A stretch of DNA of 64,000 bases from Clostridium formicaceticum. GTDB lineage: Bacteria; Bacillota; Clostridia; Peptostreptococcales; Natronincolaceae. Below, piece after piece: positions 1 through 9,516 of this stretch (positions are counted from its first letter, which is position 1; each line of letters opens with the position of its first letter). The notes below the pieces were generated by a model, which did no database searches, was not told the origin of the DNA, and saw only the letters and a program-made list of their open reading frames with translations. A program made the position numbers and the translations under genes. The stretch lies in assembly GCF_001854185.1 (NCBI RefSeq), contig NZ_CP017603.1, positions 806,001-870,000 of the forward strand, in the 5' to 3' direction.

Positions 1-80
1 ACAACTGCTGCAGTAGATTTTTGAAATTTTTCAGTAATTTCTGCTACAATTTCCTTTTTCGTTTCAACAGCTTTTGACAT
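1..80 (-). CDS. rplJ: 50S ribosomal protein L10, N-terminal part (gene runs off the window)
   Basis: Only the first 26 or so codons are inside the window. They read MSKAVETKKEIVAEITEKF and on, typical of the L10 N-terminus, which binds 23S rRNA and carries the L7/L12 stalk. An AGGAGGT ribosome binding site lies about 10 bases upstream of the ATG. An L10-type leader with an attenuator precedes it, and rplA is the gene before it, as in the usual rplK-rplA-rplJ-rplL order. The family call is firm despite the truncation. Confidence 0.9.
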   Translation of the reverse strand, partial: MSKAVETKKEIVAEITEKFQKSTAAV

Positions 81-129
81 CCGAATGTCCACCTCCTTTA
101 CATTTATGAGCACTGTCTTATCCTGCTAA

Positions 130-290
130 AAACAAAGACCTCTTGTCTATAGACAAAGAGGTCTTTGTTTTAAAGCTTTATATAACATACAATCATTCGT
201 TGTTGTATATTGGCTTTATTTATACAAAACCTCGGTAGGATATTAAGCAATGCACCTACTGTCTACGGCAAAATATTCGTTTTTAACAGC
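130..290 (-). promoter_or_regulatory. L10 leader (ribosomal protein autoregulatory RNA) with attenuator hairpin
   Basis: Between rplA and rplJ the minus strand carries the typical L10-leader signature: GCCGTAGACAGTAGGTGC pairing with CCTACCGAGG (about 230-282). It is followed by a strong hairpin at 130-172 whose arms contain AAAGACCTCTT and AAGAGGTCTTT, then a T-rich run. In the known family, excess L10 or L10(L12)4 binds the leader and favours termination. Here the terminator ends about 50 bases before the rplJ start, which fits attenuation control of rplJ-rplL. Confidence 0.85.
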
Positions 291-341
291 GTATATAATA
301 TTATCAGTATACTAAATTTATGTCAAGTGTTTTATTGAAAT

Positions 342-1040
342 TTATTCAACAACTTTGTTAGGACTTATTTTTATACTTGGTCCCATTGTGCTGGTTAGTG
401 CAATACTTTTTAAATATTGTCCTTTTGCAGCCGCAGGCTTTGCCTTAACAATGGCTCCTAATATTGCTCTAAGGTTATCAGATAACTGATCATCTTGGAA
501 AGACACTTTTCCAATTGGCACGTGAATAATGTTGGTTTTATCTAATCTATATTCAACTTTACCAGCTTTAATCTCTTTAACCGCTTTTTCTAAATCGAAA
601 GTAACAGTTCCAGATTTAGGGTTTGGCATTAATCCTTTAGGTCCCAACACCCTACCTAATCTACCTACTACACCCATCATATCAGGAGTAGCAACAACCA
701 CATCAAAATCAAACCAGTTTTCACCTTGAATTTTTGCTACTAAGTCATCAGCACCAACATAGTCAGCTCCGGCTTTTTCAGCTTCTGTAGCTTTTTCACC
801 CTTTGCGAACACAAGAACTTTTACTGTCTTACCTGTTCCATGTGGTAACACAACAGCTCCTCTTACTTGCTGATCTGCATGTCTTGAATCTACACCTAAT
901 TTTACATGAAGTTCTACAGTTTCATCAAACTTAGCTGTTGCTGTCTTTTTTACAGTCTCAACAGCTTCTTTTAAATCATATAATTTGGTTTTATCAACAA
1001 GCTTCATAGCCTCTTGATATTTTTTGCTTCTTTTTGGCAT
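342..1040 (-). CDS. rplA: 50S ribosomal protein L1
   Basis: The product is 232 residues, the normal bacterial L1 length. It contains the family core around [19 protein letters not shown] and [11 protein letters not shown], which forms part of the rRNA-binding surface. L1 forms the mobile stalk near the ribosomal E site and, in many bacteria, also represses its own operon mRNA. It starts with ATG after an AAGGAGG site and lies about 70 bases downstream of rplK, so the two are cotranscribed. After it comes the L10 leader, so rplJ can be controlled separately. Confidence 0.97.
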   Translation of the reverse strand: MPKRSKKYQEAMKLVDKTKLYDLKEAVETVKKTATAKFDETVELHVKLGVDSRHADQQVRGAVVLPHGTGKTVKVLVFAKGEKATEAEKAGADYVGADDLVAKIQGENWFDFDVVVATPDMMGVVGRLGRVLGPKGLMPNPKSGTVTFDLEKAVKEIKAGKVEYRLDKTNIIHVPIGKVSFQDDQLSDNLRAILGAIVKAKPAAAKGQYLKSIALTSTMGPSIKISPNKVVE

Positions 1041-1108
1041 TTTGTAACCTCCTTGTGGTATTATCGGTTTATTCCTCCCACGTTACTGTCCACTAAAATT
1101 CAATACGT

Positions 1109-1534
1109 CTAAGCTTCTACTTCTATACCCATACTTCTAGCTGTTCCAGCAATCATATTCATTGCTGCTTCAACAGTGTTAGCATTTAAGTCAGGCATTT
1201 TCAATTCAGCGATTTCTCTTAATTTATCCTTAGAAATCTTCGCTACTTTCTTTTTATTAGGTTCACCTGATGCTGTCTCAATCCCTACTGCTTTTTTAAT
1301 TAAAACCGCAGCTGGTGGTGTTTTCGTGATGAAAGTAAAAGATCTATCTTGATAAACAGAAATAACAACTGGAATAATTAAGCCAGCTTGTTCAGCTGTT
1401 TTAGCGTTGAATTCCTTACAGAATCCCATGATATTTACACCATGTTGTCCTAATGCAGGCCCAACTGGTGGTGCTGGTGTAGCTTTTCCTGCAGGAATTT
1501 GTAATTTGATTTGTCCTACAACCTTTTTTGCCAT
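1109..1534 (-). CDS. rplK: 50S ribosomal protein L11
   Basis: This is a 141-residue L11 starting [12 protein letters not shown]. The N-terminal domain has the proline-rich [13 protein letters not shown] segment (thiostrepton-site side) and the C-terminal rRNA-binding domain ends with [13 protein letters not shown]11 is needed for stringent-factor activation and sits at the GTPase-associated centre. A GTG three codons further upstream lies inside the GAGGAGGT ribosome binding site, so the ATG used here is the better start. It follows nusG by about 60 bases in the secE-nusG-rplK-rplA order. Confidence 0.97.
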   Translation of the reverse strand: MAKKVVGQIKLQIPAGKATPAPPVGPALGQHGVNIMGFCKEFNAKTAEQAGLIIPVVISVYQDRSFTFITKTPPAAVLIKKAVGIETASGEPNKKKVAKISKDKLREIAELKMPDLNANTVEAAMNMIAGTARSMGIEVEA

Positions 1535-1592
1535 GTTTTCCACCTCCTCATCATTGTGGATCTAATGTTTAAATTGTATTGTTTTCGTACTT

Positions 1593-2111
1593 TTACAGTG
1601 ATTCTACCTGTGAAAATTCTAATTCTACAGGCGTCTCTCTGCCAAACATGGATATGAGTACTTTAAATGTTTCTTTTTCCAAGTTAACATGCTCAATTGT
1701 ACCTATAAAACTTTCAAAAGGACCTGAAATGACTCTTACCGTATCGCCAACCTTCATATCAATTTCTTGACGCACTTCCTCCACACCCATTGACCTTACT
1801 TCTGCATCTGTTAGTGGTATAGGTTTAGAACTAGGCCCAACAAACCCAGTAACACCACGGGTGTTTCTCACTATATACCAGGTTTCATCTGTCATAATCA
1901 TTTTGATCAATACATAACCTGGAAACAGTTTCGTTTCTTTTGTTTTCTTCTTGCCATTTTTTATTTCTACTTTTTCTTCTGTAGGCACCTTGATTTCTAA
2001 TATAAAGTCCTCCATACCTCTGTTGGCAACCATTTTCTCAATGTTTACTTTTACTTTGTTTTCATAACCTGAATAGGTATGAACGACATACCATCTTATC
2101 TCTTGGGACAT
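1593..2111 (-). CDS. nusG: Transcription termination/antitermination factor NusG
   Basis: The protein has 172 residues. The N-terminal NGN domain (about 1-110) starts with RWYVVHTYSGYENKV and contains the FPGYVL and VRNTRGVTGFVG motifs that bind RNA polymerase. The C-terminal KOW domain (about 120-172) has VGDTVRVISGPFESFIGTI. It contacts RNA polymerase and either Rho or ribosomal S10. Its place between secE and rplK is the canonical one. Confidence 0.97.
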   Translation of the reverse strand: MSQEIRWYVVHTYSGYENKVKVNIEKMVANRGMEDFILEIKVPTEEKVEIKNGKKKTKETKLFPGYVLIKMIMTDETWYIVRNTRGVTGFVGPSSKPIPLTDAEVRSMGVEEVRQEIDMKVGDTVRVISGPFESFIGTIEHVNLEKETFKVLISMFGRETPVELEFSQVESL

Positions 2112-2187
2112 ATATAAGGAGTATCTATCTTTTCTTAGTTATATTCTATAGATAGATTACTCTCCCCTCCTTTTAACTTAATAAGTA

Positions 2188-2400
2188 TTATTTAATAATT
2201 AAATTTAATCCAAAACCAAAAAATGTATCTAACGCCCATAGTAAAATTGTTGCCAATAAACATGAAGCTATAACAACACTGGTGTTGTTTTTTAACTCTT
2301 CTCCATTAGGCCAGTTTACTTTTTTTAGCTCAGACTTTACACCTCTTAAGTATTTCCCAAGGCTTCCGGCTTTTGTATTGGTGTTTGCTTGAGTAGTCAT
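2188..2400 (-). CDS. secE: Preprotein translocase subunit SecE
   Basis: This small protein (70 residues from the chosen ATG) has the SecE signature LKKVNWPNGEELKNN, followed by one transmembrane helix (about residues 38-60). It is the clamp subunit of the SecYEG channel. An in-frame TTG eight codons upstream has no ribosome binding site. The ATG at MTTQAN has AAGGAAG about 10 bases upstream and is preferred. rpmG lies immediately upstream and nusG downstream. Confidence 0.93.
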   Translation of the reverse strand: MTTQANTNTKAGSLGKYLRGVKSELKKVNWPNGEELKNNTSVVIASCLLATILLWALDTFFGFGLNLIIK

Positions 2401-2429
2401 TTCGACTTCACTTCCTTTTGCCAAGTTTG

Positions 2430-2579
2430 TTATTTTGTTTCTTTGTGAGCTGTATGGCTTCTACAAAACTTGCAGTACTTTTTCATTTCCATACGATCGG
2501 GATTGTTTTTCTTGTTTTTTGTTGTATTGTAGTTTCTTTGCTTGCATTCTGTACATGCTAGTGTGATTTTTACACGCAC
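2430..2579 (-). CDS. rpmG: 50S ribosomal protein L33
   Basis: This is a 49-residue gene with a GTG start seven bases from a perfect AGGAGGT site. The product [17 protein letters not shown]... has two CxxC pairs (CTEC and CKFC), so it is the zinc-binding form of L33. Its tail HTAHKETK is typical. It is the first gene after the promoter downstream of tuf and precedes secE by about 30 bases, the standard firmicute arrangement. Confidence 0.95.
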   Translation of the reverse strand: MRVKITLACTECKQRNYNTTKNKKNNPDRMEMKKYCKFCRSHTAHKETK

Positions 2580-2676
2580 CGGTTACACCTCCTATAAAGC
2601 ACAACCCTCAAAGGATTCCATTAATTTATGAGTATATGGCATAGATGTCTTCCATTATCCAGTTGTCACCTAATAA

Positions 2677-2705
2677 AATCTATCATATTTTTATTTTTAT
2701 GTCAA
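2677..2705 (-). promoter_or_regulatory. Sigma-A promoter for rpmG-secE-nusG-rplKA
   Basis: On the minus strand a perfect -35 TTGACA is followed 17 bases later by TAGATT. It lies about 100 bases upstream of rpmG and downstream of the tuf terminator, so the rpmG-secE-nusG-rplK-rplA group has its own promoter. The call is from sequence match only. Confidence 0.7.
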
Positions 2706-2810
2706 CGAAAAAATAGGATTTTACCTGACAAATCTAGATGAAAGATTTTGTTTATTTTCATTATGCCCATTTCTACAACGATCTTACATTTTCTATGCAA
2801 AGATTCTATG

Positions 2811-2843
2811 AAAAACGAAGGACTAGACCACCCCTAGTCCTTC
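2811..2843 (-). terminator. Intrinsic terminator after tuf
   Basis: A 10-bp perfect stem (GAAGGACTAG / CTAGTCCTTC) with a 7-base loop is followed on the minus strand by GTTTTTC. It lies about 20 bases after the tuf stop. Confidence 0.85.
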
Positions 2844-2862
2844 AATTTAACCTTGCTAAATA

Positions 2863-4056
2863 TTATTCAATAATAGAAGCAACTACACCAGCACCTACAG
2901 TTCTTCCACCTTCACGGATAGCGAATCTTAAACCTTCTTCTGTAGCGATTGGGCTAATTAATTCGATTTCCATTGTAATGTTATCTCCTGGCATTACCAT
3001 TTCTGTTCCCTCTGGTAATTTGATGCTTCCTGTTACGTCTGTTGTTCTAAAATAAAATTGTGGTCTGTATCCATCAAAGAATGGTGTATGTCTTCCACCT
3101 TCTTCTTTCTTTAATACGTATACTTCCGCCTTAAATTTTGTGTGAGGCTTGATTGTACCAGGCTTTGCTAATACTTGTCCTCTTTCGATTTCTGTTCTCT
3201 GGATACCTCTTAGTAATACCCCTACGTTGTCTCCTGCTTCTGCTTGATCTAGTAACTTTCTGAACATTTCTACCCCTGTTACTACTAACTTTCTTGATTC
3301 TTCTGCTAAACCTACTAATTCTACTTCGTCCTGTACTTTTACTACGCCTCTTTCTACTCTTCCTGTTGCAACTGTTCCTCTACCTGTAATTGAGAATACG
3401 TCCTCTACTGGCATTAAGAATGGCTTGTCAATATCTCTTTCTGGTTGTGGAATGTATTCATCGATGATTTCAAACATTTCTACAATCTTTGTTCCCCAAT
3501 CACTATCTGGATCATTTAATGCTTGTAATGCTGATCCCTTGATTACTGGTGTGTCATCTCCTGGAAATTCATATTCGTTTAATAAGTCTCTGATTTCCAT
3601 TTCTACTAATTCTAATAATTCTTCATCATCTACCATATCGCATTTGTTCATGAATACTACGATGTATGGTACACCTACCTGTCTTGATAGTAGGATATGC
3701 TCTCTTGTTTGTGGCATTGGACCGTCCGCTGCTGATACTACCAGGATCGCTCCGTCCATTTGTGCTGCTCCTGTAATCATGTTTTTTACATAGTCAGCAT
3801 GGCCTGGGCAGTCTACGTGAGCATAGTGTCTGTTGTTTGTTTCGTACTCAACGTGTGCTGTTGAAATTGTGATTCCTCTTTCTCTTTCTTCTGGTGCTTT
3901 ATCGATTTGGTCAAAGGCTACTGCTGATCCTGTTCCTAATCTTTTGTTTAATGTCATTGTAATCGCTGCTGTTAATGTTGTTTTACCATGGTCAACGTGT
4001 CCTATTGTTCCTATGTTTACATGGGGCTTATTTCTTTCAAATTTTGCTTTTGCCAT
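2863..4056 (-). CDS. tuf: Elongation factor Tu
   Basis: This is a full-length EF-Tu of 397 residues. The G1 loop GHVDHGKT is at 19-26, followed by DCPGHADY and NKCD, then the beta-barrel domains 2 and 3. It delivers aminoacyl-tRNA to the ribosome using GTP. Codon use is strongly biased (few rare codons), as expected for a very highly expressed gene. It has its own promoter and terminator and sits between sigH and rpmG rather than beside fusA/rpsG, which is common in clostridia. Confidence 0.98.
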   Translation of the reverse strand: MAKAKFERNKPHVNIGTIGHVDHGKTTLTAAITMTLNKRLGTGSAVAFDQIDKAPEERERGITISTAHVEYETNNRHYAHVDCPGHADYVKNMITGAAQMDGAILVVSAADGPMPQTREHILLSRQVGVPYIVVFMNKCDMVDDEELLELVEMEIRDLLNEYEFPGDDTPVIKGSALQALNDPDSDWGTKIVEMFEIIDEYIPQPERDIDKPFLMPVEDVFSITGRGTVATGRVERGVVKVQDEVELVGLAEESRKLVVTGVEMFRKLLDQAEAGDNVGVLLRGIQRTEIERGQVLAKPGTIKPHTKFKAEVYVLKKEEGGRHTPFFDGYRPQFYFRTTDVTGSIKLPEGTEMVMPGDNITMEIELISPIATEEGLRFAIREGGRTVGAGVVASIIE

Positions 4057-4196
4057 TTTTTACTCCTCCTCGTTTTTAAATAATTACAGTAGTTGTATGT
4101 ACACTATCCCTAGTGTTTCTACTGAACTTCGTAGGATAAATTACCTTCGATTTATATTATTTCACTTATTATTTTTACAAAAACTATCCGCTAATC

Positions 4197-4225
4197 ATTT
4201 TACTATTTGACAGTGCTCTTGTCAA
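4197..4225 (-). promoter_or_regulatory. Sigma-A promoter for tuf
   Basis: The minus strand has TTGACA, 17 bases, then TAAAAT. The predicted leader is about 130 bases and contains a small imperfect hairpin (ACACTAGGGATAGTGT) before the AGGAGGAG site of tuf. Confidence 0.75.
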
Positions 4226-4255
4226 TAAGATTCTATACGCTTGCTAAAATTCACT

Positions 4256-4903
4256 TTAAGTATATCTTATTTCTAAATATCTTTCTAGCTTTCTTTTTAC
4301 TCTTTGCAATGCATTGTCGATAGACTTTACATGTCGTTTTAAGTCATAAGCGATTTCTTGGTAAGACCTGCCTTGAAGATACAACATCAACACCCTACAC
4401 TCTAAGTCGCTTAATATCTCTCCTATTTTCCCTTCAATATGAACCAATTCTTCTTTACAAATCATTAGCTCTTCTGGATCTGTTATCTTATGTCCAGAAA
4501 TAACATCCAGTAGGGTCCTATCAGATTCTTCATCATAAATAGGTTTGTTTAAGGAAACATAAGAATTTAACGGAATATGTTTTTGTCTAGTAGCAGTTTT
4601 AATTGCTGTAATAATCTGCCTTGTAATGCATAACTCTGCAAATGCCTTGAAGGATGAAAGCTTGTCCGGTTTATAGTCTCTAATCGCCTTATAAAGTCCT
4701 ATCATACCCTCCTGTATAATGTCCTCACGGTCTGCTCCTATCAAAAAGTAAGACCTCGCCTTAGAGCGCACAAAATTTTTGTATTTTTTAATTAACAGCT
4801 CTACAGCCTGTCTCTCTCCATTTTTTGCAGCTTCTACGATCGTTTCGTCTAGCAAATCGTTCTCTTCTATAGATTCTTCTCTTTTTGCTACCACAACGCC
4901 CAC
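4256..4903 (-). CDS. sigH: RNA polymerase sporulation sigma factor SigH
   Basis: Region 2 (ARSYFLIGADREDIIQEG) and the following FKAFAELCITRQIITAIKTA closely match SigH, the sigma-70-family factor that starts the sporulation and stationary-phase programme. Region 4 (LQGRSYQEIAYDLKRHVKS) is the C-terminal DNA-binding part. The chosen GTG start has GGAGG 8 bases upstream and gives 215 residues, like the usual 215-220. A longer reading from a TTG 12 codons upstream lacks a ribosome binding site. It sits downstream of rlmB and rae1, as in many clostridia and bacilli. Confidence 0.93.
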   Translation of the reverse strand: MGVVVAKREESIEENDLLDETIVEAAKNGERQAVELLIKKYKNFVRSKARSYFLIGADREDIIQEGMIGLYKAIRDYKPDKLSSFKAFAELCITRQIITAIKTATRQKHIPLNSYVSLNKPIYDEESDRTLLDVISGHKITDPEELMICKEELVHIEGKIGEILSDLECRVLMLYLQGRSYQEIAYDLKRHVKSIDNALQRVKRKLERYLEIRYT

Positions 4904-4988
4904 ACATATCGCCTCCACACCGTTTTGTAAAAACTCCAAAAACTTTGCTACTATTATAACCTACCATATTATGTTAAGTCAAGAAATT

Positions 4989-5498
4989 TCATGATCTTCG
5001 TCTGAATTTTTCAAGCTTTTCTAAAACTAACGGATCAATTCGATTAGATAGAGAATCTTTTTGTTGTTGCAAAATCTCTGTTTTTCTTTGAATATTATTT
5101 TTTATTGCGCTATAGTCAATAATTAGCTCCCTAACGGAAATTCTAGTAGCTCCTCCTCCTAACACCACTTGCTGTTCTGCCCAATCATTCGTTACTACTG
5201 CAGCACGATGTCTTTTAGATAGCTGCACAATAAATTTTTCAATATAACTATCAGCAGTTTCTCTTTCCTTTGTAAAAACTACTTTTATTCCTTTTACAGT
5301 TTCCGTCTTCTCCATCGTCCCCTTTACCATATGGGCGTCAAAAACAATAACAACATGAACTCCTTTGCAGCTTTGATATTCTGCCATTCTTTCAACCAGC
5401 TCTATTCTTGCTTCTTCTAAACTTTCTTCTGCTAGCCTTTTTAATTCAGACCATCCATTGATTACATTGTACCCATCTATGATTAAATACTCCTTCAA
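4989..5498 (-). CDS. rae1: NYN-domain ribonuclease, Rae1/YacP family
   Basis: The product starts with KEYLIIDGYNVINGW, the NYN (PIN-like) nuclease core, with further acidic residues in VVIVFDAHMVKG and VVTNDWAEQ. In Bacillus subtilis the homologue Rae1 cleaves mRNA inside the ribosomal A site. A TTG start with GGAGGA seven bases upstream fits best and gives 169 residues. The longer GTG reading would begin only a few bases after rlmB with no ribosome binding site. Its order rlmB-rae1-sigH matches the conserved neighbourhood. Confidence 0.85.
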   Translation of the reverse strand: MKEYLIIDGYNVINGWSELKRLAEESLEEARIELVERMAEYQSCKGVHVVIVFDAHMVKGTMEKTETVKGIKVVFTKERETADSYIEKFIVQLSKRHRAAVVTNDWAEQQVVLGGGATRISVRELIIDYSAIKNNIQRKTEILQQQKDSLSNRIDPLVLEKLEKFRRRS

Positions 5499-5527
5499 AG
5501 CTTTTCCTCCATCCTCATGGACCACCG

Positions 5528-6289
5528 CTATTTGCAGCCATAATTGTTTCTCTGCCTAAACACTTCATACATCAATGTGGCAGCTGCTACAGAGGCGTTT
5601 AATGAGGCTACCTTTCCTACCATTGGTATTGTCACTAAAAAGTCACATTTTTCTCTAATAAGCCTAGATATACCCTTTCCTTCACTACCAATAACCAAAG
5701 CGATTGCACTGGTAAAGTCTGCATCGAAATGCTGGCTTTCTCCTCCTAAATCTGCCCCCGCTATCCATAACCCTTCCTCCTTAAGCTTATCTATGGTTTG
5801 TGCGATATTAGAGACTTTTGCTACAGGTACATACTCAATCGCTCCAGCAGAGGTCTTTGCTACAGTAGCAGTAAGACCTACTGAACGTCTCTTTGGTATA
5901 ATTATCCCATGCGCCCCTACAGCGTCAGCAGTCCTCATGATGGATCCCAGATTGTGAGGGTCTGTAATTTCATCCAATAGTAAAACAAAAGGTTTCTCGC
6001 CTCTAGCTTTTGCTGTTTCTAGTATATCTTCTAAATCACTATATTTATAAGCTGCTGCTATCGCTATGACACCTTGATGGTTATCAGATTCCGATACTTC
6101 ATTAAGTTTTTGTCGCTCCACATACTGAACTAGAATCCCTCTATCTTTTGCCATTGCTATTATTTTTTGAATAGAGCCTTCTTTCGCACCTTTAGCAACC
6201 AGTATTTTATCAATCTCTCTATGAGATTTCAAAGCCTCTATAACAGGATTTCTTCCCTCTACCTGATTATTTGCCACTTCCTTCATCAC
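5528..6289 (-). CDS. rlmB: 23S rRNA (guanosine-2'-O-)-methyltransferase RlmB, SpoU/TrmH family
   Basis: The 253-residue protein has the N-terminal substrate-binding domain (starting EGRNPVIEALKSHREIDKI) and a SPOUT fold from about residue 95. The knot motifs are LLDEITDPHNLGSIMRTADA, VIGSEGKGISRL and IPMVGKVASLNASVA, which bind S-adenosylmethionine. It methylates a ribose in the 23S peptidyl-transferase region. Exact target assignment within the family (RlmB or TrmH-like) rests on gene order. It is followed almost at once by rae1. Confidence 0.9.
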   Translation of the reverse strand: MMKEVANNQVEGRNPVIEALKSHREIDKILVAKGAKEGSIQKIIAMAKDRGILVQYVERQKLNEVSESDNHQGVIAIAAAYKYSDLEDILETAKARGEKPFVLLLDEITDPHNLGSIMRTADAVGAHGIIIPKRRSVGLTATVAKTSAGAIEYVPVAKVSNIAQTIDKLKEEGLWIAGADLGGESQHFDADFTSAIALVIGSEGKGISRLIREKCDFLVTIPMVGKVASLNASVAAATLMYEVFRQRNNYGCK

Positions 6290-6334
6290 CTCTTATGCTT
6301 ATCCTAGTTTTTCCCTTGTTCCTTAGGAATCTTA

Positions 6335-6362
6335 GTCCCTCTACCACCAGGGCTAGAGGGAC
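6335..6362 (-). other. Intercistronic stem-loop between thyX and rlmB
   Basis: Nine-bp arms GTCCCTCTA / TAGAGGGAC flank a 10-base loop. There is no T-run on the minus strand, so it is a weak terminator candidate there. It could be a processing or stability stem inside the operon. Confidence 0.45.
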
Positions 6363-6397
6363 TTTTCTTCTCTTTACAAAACCAGCCTACTCACTGA

Positions 6398-7252
6398 TCA
6401 CATCTGACCAAATTGCTCTCTAACCTCTTTGATTCTCCCACAAGTCATATCCCCTTCTGGACAAACATCATGGAGACAAGCAGGTCCAGCATACTTAAAG
6501 ATATTAGGCGCTACTGTCTTTACTAATTTCAACATTTCGGTAGCTAAGTCTCTTATTTCTTCCTGCGCCCGGCTACAGCAGCGTTTCTTGAAAAAGTGTA
6601 ATAATATTCTGGCGTTCATAGTAACAATGATTTTCGTCTCACAAGCATTGGGTAAAACTGCTCGGGCATTCTCTATAGAAAGTTTTTCTAGTCTACTATA
6701 ATCTCTTTTGAAGTGTTTTTTACAATGTTGAATCACTTCTTGATTCCCCATGATTTTTATCTCCTGTAATAAACCTGCCTTCTCCTCATCTATTGTTTGT
6801 TTTTTTCCTTTATAAAATGTCTTGATTTTTTCTGCCAATAGTTCTTCTGTAATTTTGTCATAGGCCTCTTGGGCATTTTCCATCGCCTTAACAAAGACCT
6901 TCTTTGCTTCTTCGTTGTCGCTTATATCTTTAGGCATCACATACTCAAAACTACCTTCCGAAACATATCTTTGAGACTTTTGACTATAACTGGCTAATCT
7001 ATGTCGAACCAGTTGATGCGTCAAACTTCTTGAAACACCTTCTATGCCGAAGGTAAATACAGCATGCTCTAGGGGAGACTCATGTTCCATTTCCGCCAAC
7101 ATCGTTACAAATTTACTTATTTTTTCCTCCGTCAAACCTTCTTCTAATTCCTCAATACCTCCTGGATAATAGCAAAGCTTACCTCCTTTTGCTACAACTG
7201 CATCAGGATTTGGTGTATATGCCAATAACTTTAATCTTAGCGTTGTTTTCAT
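6398..7252 (-). CDS. thyX: FAD-dependent thymidylate synthase ThyX
   Basis: The ThyX signature RHRLASYSQKSQRY lies at 83-96, matching RHRxxSxxxxSQR. The enzyme makes dTMP from dUMP using methylene-tetrahydrofolate, with FAD and NAD(P)H as reductant. The protein is 284 residues, longer than the 210-250 typical of the family. The extra length is in a helical stretch after the motif (about 105-175) and in a C-terminal tail with three cysteines (CLHDVCPEGDMTC). Its ATG overlaps the stop of the preceding small gene by 4 bases (ATGA), so translation is probably coupled. Confidence 0.93.
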   Translation of the reverse strand: MKTTLRLKLLAYTPNPDAVVAKGGKLCYYPGGIEELEEGLTEEKISKFVTMLAEMEHESPLEHAVFTFGIEGVSRSLTHQLVRHRLASYSQKSQRYVSEGSFEYVMPKDISDNEEAKKVFVKAMENAQEAYDKITEELLAEKIKTFYKGKKQTIDEEKAGLLQEIKIMGNQEVIQHCKKHFKRDYSRLEKLSIENARAVLPNACETKIIVTMNARILLHFFKKRCCSRAQEEIRDLATEMLKLVKTVAPNIFKYAGPACLHDVCPEGDMTCGRIKEVREQFGQM

Positions 7253-7614
7253 TCTTGCAAACCCCCTTGTACATAAATATCCTTTATTGGTATCACGCGA
7301 AAAATATACGCCCTTACTTTAGCTCTATATTGTCCTTTTAACTCTTCAGTAAGCCACGCTTTATCTTCCTTATACATAATCTTAGTATTACCTTCTTCAC
7401 TTTCTTTTAAGACATAGATGACGCTATAGGTAAGTAGGCCCCCCCGCTCCAGTAAACTTGTATTTTGTAACGGAGCCACCTGAAAAGCAAAAAGTTGATA
7501 TTTTTCTCTATCTCCCTCCAATACCCCTACAGGATCAAACCACAGGGACTTGGCTATCAAAATAGCTAGCAAAAATAACGTTACCATGAACATTGCTTGT
7601 CCCCGTTTATTCAC
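7249..7614 (-). CDS. Small membrane-anchored protein of unknown function
   Basis: This 121-residue product has one N-terminal hydrophobic helix (about residues 7-25, MFMVTLFLLAILIAKSLWF), after a short positively charged start. The rest is a soluble domain of mixed strands and helices predicted to be outside the membrane or peripheral. I do not recognise a family. It lies between mrnC and thyX, overlapping the thyX start by 4 bases. Confidence 0.7.
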   Translation of the reverse strand: MNKRGQAMFMVTLFLLAILIAKSLWFDPVGVLEGDREKYQLFAFQVAPLQNTSLLERGGLLTYSVIYVLKESEEGNTKIMYKEDKAWLTEELKGQYRAKVRAYIFRVIPIKDIYVQGGLQE

Positions 7615-7629
7615 AATATCCTCCTCTTT

Positions 7630-8070
7630 CTAACCTTTATTTCTATTAATGATTTCTACAGATTTTTCCATAATCTCTATCAAACGATCGACGCTTCCCC
7701 TATAGAATAAATAGCCTAATAGTGTCTCAAAACCTGTAGCATACTTATAATCTATAAGGTCAGCATTTTTGGGGGTTGAAGCAGATTTTTGATTTCTTCC
7801 TTTTTTTACAATCCCCCATTCTTCCTGGGTTAGTTCCTTTTCTAGCTCATGGATGATTTCTGCTTGTGCCTTTGCCTTTACATACCGTATAGCATTTTTA
7901 TGGAGTTCCTTTACCGCAACACTTCCTTTAAGAATAAGATAATTGCGGATAAAAGCTTCAAATACAGCATCCCCCATATAGGCCAAGGTTAATGGTGCCA
8001 TCATTTTTACTTCCTTCTCTGTTTTTACTTCCCCACCATTAACCATTTTTTCTAATAAATTCTTCACCAT
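7630..8070 (-). CDS. mrnC: Mini-ribonuclease III
   Basis: The 146-residue protein is a lone RNase III catalytic domain without a double-stranded RNA binding domain. It has LAYMGDAVFEAFIRNYLI near the N-terminus and DLIDYKYATGFETLLGYLF near the C-terminus, supplying the acidic metal ligands. In B. subtilis it matures 23S rRNA ends. Its place directly after cysS is conserved in firmicutes. The intervening sequence in the 23S gene of this window gives it or RNase III a possible extra substrate. Confidence 0.93.
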   Translation of the reverse strand: MVKNLLEKMVNGGEVKTEKEVKMMAPLTLAYMGDAVFEAFIRNYLILKGSVAVKELHKNAIRYVKAKAQAEIIHELEKELTQEEWGIVKKGRNQKSASTPKNADLIDYKYATGFETLLGYLFYRGSVDRLIEIMEKSVEIINRNKG

Positions 8071-8121
8071 AATGTCTCTCCTATTACTATCATAAAATAA
8101 TCCATTGCATTTAGCAAACCT

Positions 8122-9516
8122 TTAGACCCTTTTCCATTTTATACCTTGAGGTGTATCCTCCAAAACAATTCCCATACACTTAAGTTGATCCCTTATTTCG
8201 TCTGCTAATTGATAATTTTTTTCCTTTCTTGCCTGTTGACGTTTTGAAATCAATTCCTCTATTTCTTGATCTATGTTTTCCTCTTTCTTTTGTAATAAAC
8301 CCAGCACGCCTGTCAATTCCATTAGCAGTTCAAATGCAGCTTGAATTAATGTTTTAGAGGTGCTTCCGCTTAAATAACTATTCATGTCCCTTACCATGTC
8401 AAAAATAACCGCAATACCATCAGCAGTATTAAAATCATCATCCATTACTTCAACAAACTTTTCTCTATAGCTAAGAAGTTCTTTCTGCAATTGCTCTTCT
8501 TCCTGTGTCAAAGTTTTTTCCTCTGTATTCTCCAATAGATGCTGAAGGTTACTTTTAGCATTATATAATCTTTCAAGAGCCGTTTCTGCGGATGTTAATA
8601 AATCTCTGCTAAAGTTTAAAGGATTACGATAGTGAGCCGAAAGCATAAAAAATCTTAAACTTTCTAAGTCAAACTCTTCAGCGATCTCTCTAGGCGTAAA
8701 AAAGTTATTTAAGGACTTTGACATCTTTTTATTGTCTATATTTAAATAACCTACATGCAACCAGTAATTAGCAAAGGGTGCTCCTGTACAAGCTTCGCTT
8801 TGAGCAATTTCATTTTCATGGTGAGGAAAAATCAAGTCACCGCCACCGCCATGAATATCAATTGTTTTTCCTAAATACTTTTGCGCCATAGCAGAACATT
8901 CGATATGCCACCCAGGACGTCCTAGTCCCCAAGGACTTTCCCAACTAGGCTCATCTGGTTTTGTCGCCTTCCATAAAGCAAAGTCTAAGGCATTTTTCTT
9001 ACTTTCATTGACTTCTATACGTGCCCCAGACTGCAGATCCTTCAAACTTTGTTTTGATAGTTTTCCATAATCTCTAAATTTTGATACATCATAATATACG
9101 TCCCCTTCAACTTCATAAGCGAATCCTTTTTCTATCAATGCTTGAATAAACGCTATAATTTCCTGTACATTTTCCGTAACCTTTGGATGTATATCTGCTT
9201 TTTCAACGCCTAAACTTTCAGCATCCTTAAAATATTCCTGAATGTACTTTTCACTTACTTGTTTAGCAGAAATATTTTCCTCCTGAGCTCTTTTTATGAT
9301 TTTATCATCGATATCAGTAAAGTTCTGGACAAAGGTCACTTTATAGTCCCTATACTTAAAGTACCTTCTCAAGGCATCAAAGACCATAAAAGTTCTAGCA
9401 TTCCCTATGTGAAAATAGTTATATACCGTAGGACCACAGGCATACATTTTTATTTCTCCAGGGGTTATTGGGATAAACACTTCCTTTTTTCTTGTTAATG
9501 TATTATATAACTTCAC
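8122..9516 (-). CDS. cysS: Cysteinyl-tRNA synthetase
   Basis: This is a 464-residue class I synthetase. The HIGH motif is HIGN at 36-39 and the KMSKS motif is intact in [10 protein letters not shown]. Zinc-site residues include CGPT near the N-terminus and GWHIECSAM plus HHENE. The C-terminal DALR-type helical domain ends with [10 protein letters not shown]. It overlaps the 3' end of cysE by 14 bases, so the pair is cotranscribed and probably translationally coupled, under the T-box upstream of cysE. Confidence 0.97.
   Translation of the reverse strand: MKLYNTLTRKKEVFIPITPGEIKMYACGPTVYNYFHIGNARTFMVFDALRRYFKYRDYKVTFVQNFTDIDDKIIKRAQEENISAKQVSEKYIQEYFKDAESLGVEKADIHPKVTENVQEIIAFIQALIEKGFAYEVEGDVYYDVSKFRDYGKLSKQSLKDLQSGARIEVNESKKNALDFALWKATKPDEPSWESPWGLGRPGWHIECSAMAQKYLGKTIDIHGGGGDLIFPHHENEIAQSEACTGAPFANYWLHVGYLNIDNKKMSKSLNNFFTPREIAEEFDLESLRFFMLSAHYRNPLNFSRDLLTSAETALERLYNAKSNLQHLLENTEEKTLTQEEEQLQKELLSYREKFVEVMDDDFNTADGIAVIFDMVRDMNSYLSGSTSKTLIQAAFELLMELTGVLGLLQKKEENIDQEIEELISKRQQARKEKNYQLADEIRDQLKCMGIVLEDTPQGIKWKRV

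Noticed and set aside
529-729. Plus-strand frame inside rplA, and similar plus-strand frames across the window
   Set aside because: They mirror highly conserved minus-strand genes, have no ribosome binding sites and resemble no family.
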